33,478 nt of DNA from DAOSVX01 sp964447275 (GTDB lineage Bacteria > Bacillota_I > Bacilli_A > RF39 > UBA660): positions 1-33,478 of the forward strand of contig CAYURI010000009.1 in the NCBI GenBank assembly GCA_964447275.1, in the 5' to 3' direction. This document shows, piece by piece, positions 31,578-33,478 of this stretch (its first letter is position 1; every line of letters starts with the position of its first letter). The position numbers were made by a program, and so were the translations under genes. The notes under the pieces were generated by a model. The model worked only from the letters and a program-made list of their open reading frames with translations. It was not told where the DNA came from and did no database searches.

Positions 31578-33410
31578 ATGTGTGGAATAGTTGGATTTAT
31601 AAATAAAGAAGATAACAAAGAAGAAATAATTAAAAAAATGATGACAAGAATTAATCACCGTGGTCCTGATGGCGAAGGAACGTTTATTGATGATGATATT
31701 GCTTTGGGTCATAAAAGACTATCAATTATTGACTTAAGCACTGGTAATCAACCAATGTTTAATGAAAATGAACGATATGTAATTATTTTTAATGGCGAGA
31801 TATATAATTATTTAGAATTAAAAGAAGAATTAATTAAGAAAGCCCATTATTTTAAAACTACTAGTGATACCGAAGTTCTTTTACATGGTTATGAAGAATA
31901 TGGTTATGAATTACTAGAGCATCTTCGTGGGATGTTTGCTTTTGTAATTTGGGATAGAGAAAAAAAAGAACTATTTGGCGCTAGAGATCATTTTGGTATT
32001 AAGCCATTTTACTATTATCAAAACAATGATACTTTAATGTTTGCTTCAGAAATAAAAGCTTTTTTAGATCATCCTAAATTTAAAAAAGAACTAAATAAAG
32101 AAATATTAATGCCATATTTATCATTTAATTATTCACCAACTGAGGATACTTTCTTTAAAGGCGTAAAAAGACTAGAACCTGGCCATTTCATGGTTTATAA
32201 AGACGGCAAACTAATTATTAAGAGATATTTTAAACTAACATTTAATGAACATAATCAAGATAGTAAAAAAGCTGTTGAAGCTATTGCTAATACAATGAAA
32301 GACTCAGTAAAAAAACATATGCTAGCTGATGTTGAGGTAGGATCTTTCTTATCAAGTGGCATAGATTCATCTTACTTAGTTGCTTTAGCTAGACCAGATA
32401 AAACTTATACAGTAGGTTATAAGATCGATAAATATAATGAAATAAGTTATGCTGAAGATTTAGCAAAAAAATTAAATATTAATAATACGAGTAAAATAAT
32501 TACTAAAGAAGAGTATTTTAAAGTCATACCAAAGATTATGTATCATATGGATGAACCTTTAGCTGACCCAGCTGCAGTAGCACTATACTTTGTCTCAGAG
32601 CTTGCTAGCAAAGATGTTAAAGTAGTCTTATCTGGTGAAGGCGCTGATGAATTCTTTGGTGGTTATAACTATTACAGGGAAGAAGTAGATTATAAATTTT
32701 ATAATAAGATTCCTTTTTTTATTAGACATTTTATCTCTAACGTTTGTAAGTTATTACCAGAAGTAAGAGGAATTAACTTCTTAGTAAGAAGAGGCCAAAA
32801 GTTAGAAGATAATTATATTGGTGTTAATAAAGTATTTAGTGAAAAAGAAAGAAGAAAGATTGTTAACTTTAAAGAAGATAATTTAAGAAACAAAGATATT
32901 ACTAAATGGGTATATGAGGAGCAAAAAAATCAAAGTAATGTAATTAAAATGCAATCAATTGATATTAACTTCTGGCTAATAAAAGATATCCTTCAAAAAG
33001 CTGATAAAATGACCATGGCAAACTCAATAGAAGGTAGGGTACCATTTACTGATATTGAAGTGTTTAACATGGCTAGAGAGCTTCCTTTAGACTTAAAAGT
33101 ATCAAAAGAAACTACTAAAGTAGCTTTAAGAGAAGCAGCTAAACAAGTAATACCTAATGATTCATATAAAAAGAAAAAATTAGGCTTTCCTGTACCACTT
33201 AGAGAATGGGTAAAAGAAAAAGATGTTTATGAAATGATTAAAAAAGAATTTAATTCTGATATTAGTAAAGAACTATTTAATAATAAAAGGCTTAATAAAT
33301 TAATTGATCAAGAAATAAAACCTAGTCATAAAGATAAATACTCTTATAAAAAAATATGGACGATATATTGCTTTCTTATTTGGTATAAAGAATTTTTTGT
33401 TAAAAATTAA
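31578..33410 (+). CDS. asnB: glutamine-dependent asparagine synthetase-type amidotransferase
   Basis: 610 aa. The N-terminal class II glutaminase domain has the nucleophile C2 (MCGIVGF), RGPDGEG, the NGEIYNY loop and SDTEVLLHGYEEYG. The C-terminal ATP-pyrophosphatase domain has SSGIDSS (PP-loop), HMDEPLADPAA, LSGEGADEFFGGY and DKMTMANSIEGRVPFTD. It normally converts aspartate to asparagine. Some Bacillota paralogues amidate meso-diaminopimelate in peptidoglycan (L. plantarum AsnB1), and the tight link to an LtaS-type gene makes an envelope role possible. The ribosome site is weak, so translation is likely coupled to the gene before. No terminator is seen before the tRNA promoter. Confidence 0.93.
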   Translation: MCGIVGFINKEDNKEEIIKKMMTRINHRGPDGEGTFIDDDIALGHKRLSIIDLSTGNQPMFNENERYVIIFNGEIYNYLELKEELIKKAHYFKTTSDTEVLLHGYEEYGYELLEHLRGMFAFVIWDREKKELFGARDHFGIKPFYYYQNNDTLMFASEIKAFLDHPKFKKELNKEILMPYLSFNYSPTEDTFFKGVKRLEPGHFMVYKDGKLIIKRYFKLTFNEHNQDSKKAVEAIANTMKDSVKKHMLADVEVGSFLSSGIDSSYLVALARPDKTYTVGYKIDKYNEISYAEDLAKKLNINNTSKIITKEEYFKVIPKIMYHMDEPLADPAAVALYFVSELASKDVKVVLSGEGADEFFGGYNYYREEVDYKFYNKIPFFIRHFISNVCKLLPEVRGINFLVRRGQKLEDNYIGVNKVFSEKERRKIVNFKEDNLRNKDITKWVYEEQKNQSNVIKMQSIDINFWLIKDILQKADKMTMANSIEGRVPFTDIEVFNMARELPLDLKVSKETTKVALREAAKQVIPNDSYKKKKLGFPVPLREWVKEKDVYEMIKKEFNSDISKELFNNKRLNKLIDQEIKPSHKDKYSYKKIWTIYCFLIWYKEFFVKN

Positions 33411-33438
33411 TTGAAAAATAGATAAATTATGATATAAT
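33411..33438 (+). promoter_or_regulatory. tRNA-Gly promoter spanning an inverted repeat
   Basis: TTGAAA (33411-33416), 16 nt, TATAAT (33433-33438) with TGA before it. A perfect 9-bp inverted repeat, GATAAATTA (33421-33429) and TAATTTATC (33435-33443), straddles the -10. Transcription would begin about 5 nt before the tRNA. Confidence 0.75.
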
Positions 33439-33449
33439 TTATCTTGCAT

Positions 33450-33478
33450 GCGGATGTAGTTTAGTGGTAGAGCTCCAG
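33450..33478 (+). tRNA. tRNA-Gly, 5' part only (cut by window end)
   Basis: GCGGATG acceptor arm, then TAGTTTAGTGGTAGA, the typical D arm of bacterial tRNA-Gly. The sequence stops just before the anticodon arm, so the anticodon cannot be read. The identity rests on the 5' half. Confidence 0.75.

Noticed and set aside
1..33478. Possible code 4 (UGA = Trp) because the genome style resembles Mollicutes
   Set aside because: Complete genes end at TGA and no in-frame TGA occurs in conserved Trp positions; TGG serves there.
1..33478. CRISPR array, insertion sequence or integrated element
   Set aside because: No regularly spaced repeats, transposase, integrase or direct-repeat borders seen; the only repeats are short dyads and the in-gene modules listed.

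Overview
The window is a 33.5 kb AT-rich segment, very largely coding, from a bacterium of the Bacillota (Firmicutes). The gene set points there: RpoA-RplQ, a T-box ahead of pheST, a CdaA-CdaR pair, YerB-like DUF3048, PcrA, LigA and an LtaS-type enzyme. UGA is a stop codon here and UGG encodes Trp, so this is not a code-4 mollicute. Rubrerythrin suggests an anaerobe or microaerophile. My best guess is one of the uncultured gut Bacilli near the Mollicutes branch; that is inference from style and content only.

Layout. 1-1331: end of the ribosomal protein/RNA polymerase alpha operon (rpoA, rplQ) with its terminator. 1343-4197: an operon of a large coiled-coil protein of unknown function, a small DUF1292-like protein and rubrerythrin. 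4205-7822: a Phe T-box leader (specifier TTC) and pheS-pheT. 7829-10530: the only minus-strand genes, an exported lipoprotein and a cysteine-rich two-TM surface protein, driven by the best promoter match in the window. 10613-12162: yerB-like gene and a small membrane protein. 12187-14422: cdaA-cdaR (c-di-AMP synthesis and its regulator) without glmM. 14418-17763: a Cys-less thioredoxin-like membrane protein, then a CtpA-type protease coupled to a polytopic protein. 17755-17899: tRNA-Cys. 17901-19037: NUDIX hydrolase and a SipW/eukaryotic-type signal peptidase. 19037-21118: a second coiled-coil protein plus small helical protein, laid out like the first pair. 21138-24149: pcrA coupled to a sugar nucleotidyltransferase. 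24149-26162: ligA. 26187-29583: small membrane protein, a double solute-binding-domain protein with a degenerate GGDEF, and a YihY/BrkB membrane protein. 29593-33410: LtaS-like enzyme and asparagine synthetase-type amidotransferase. 33411-33478: promoter and 5' part of a tRNA-Gly cut by the window end.

Themes. Housekeeping genes (transcription, translation, replication and repair) alternate with envelope genes (c-di-AMP signalling, teichoic acid-type synthesis, proteolysis, protein export). Intergenic regions are very compact: U-tracts of intrinsic terminators run straight into extended -10 promoters, and several -10 elements sit inside perfect inverted repeats. The least explained content is the two coiled-coil/small-protein pairs and the minus-strand cysteine-rich surface operon. 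No CRISPR array, insertion sequence, phage gene or integrase was seen.
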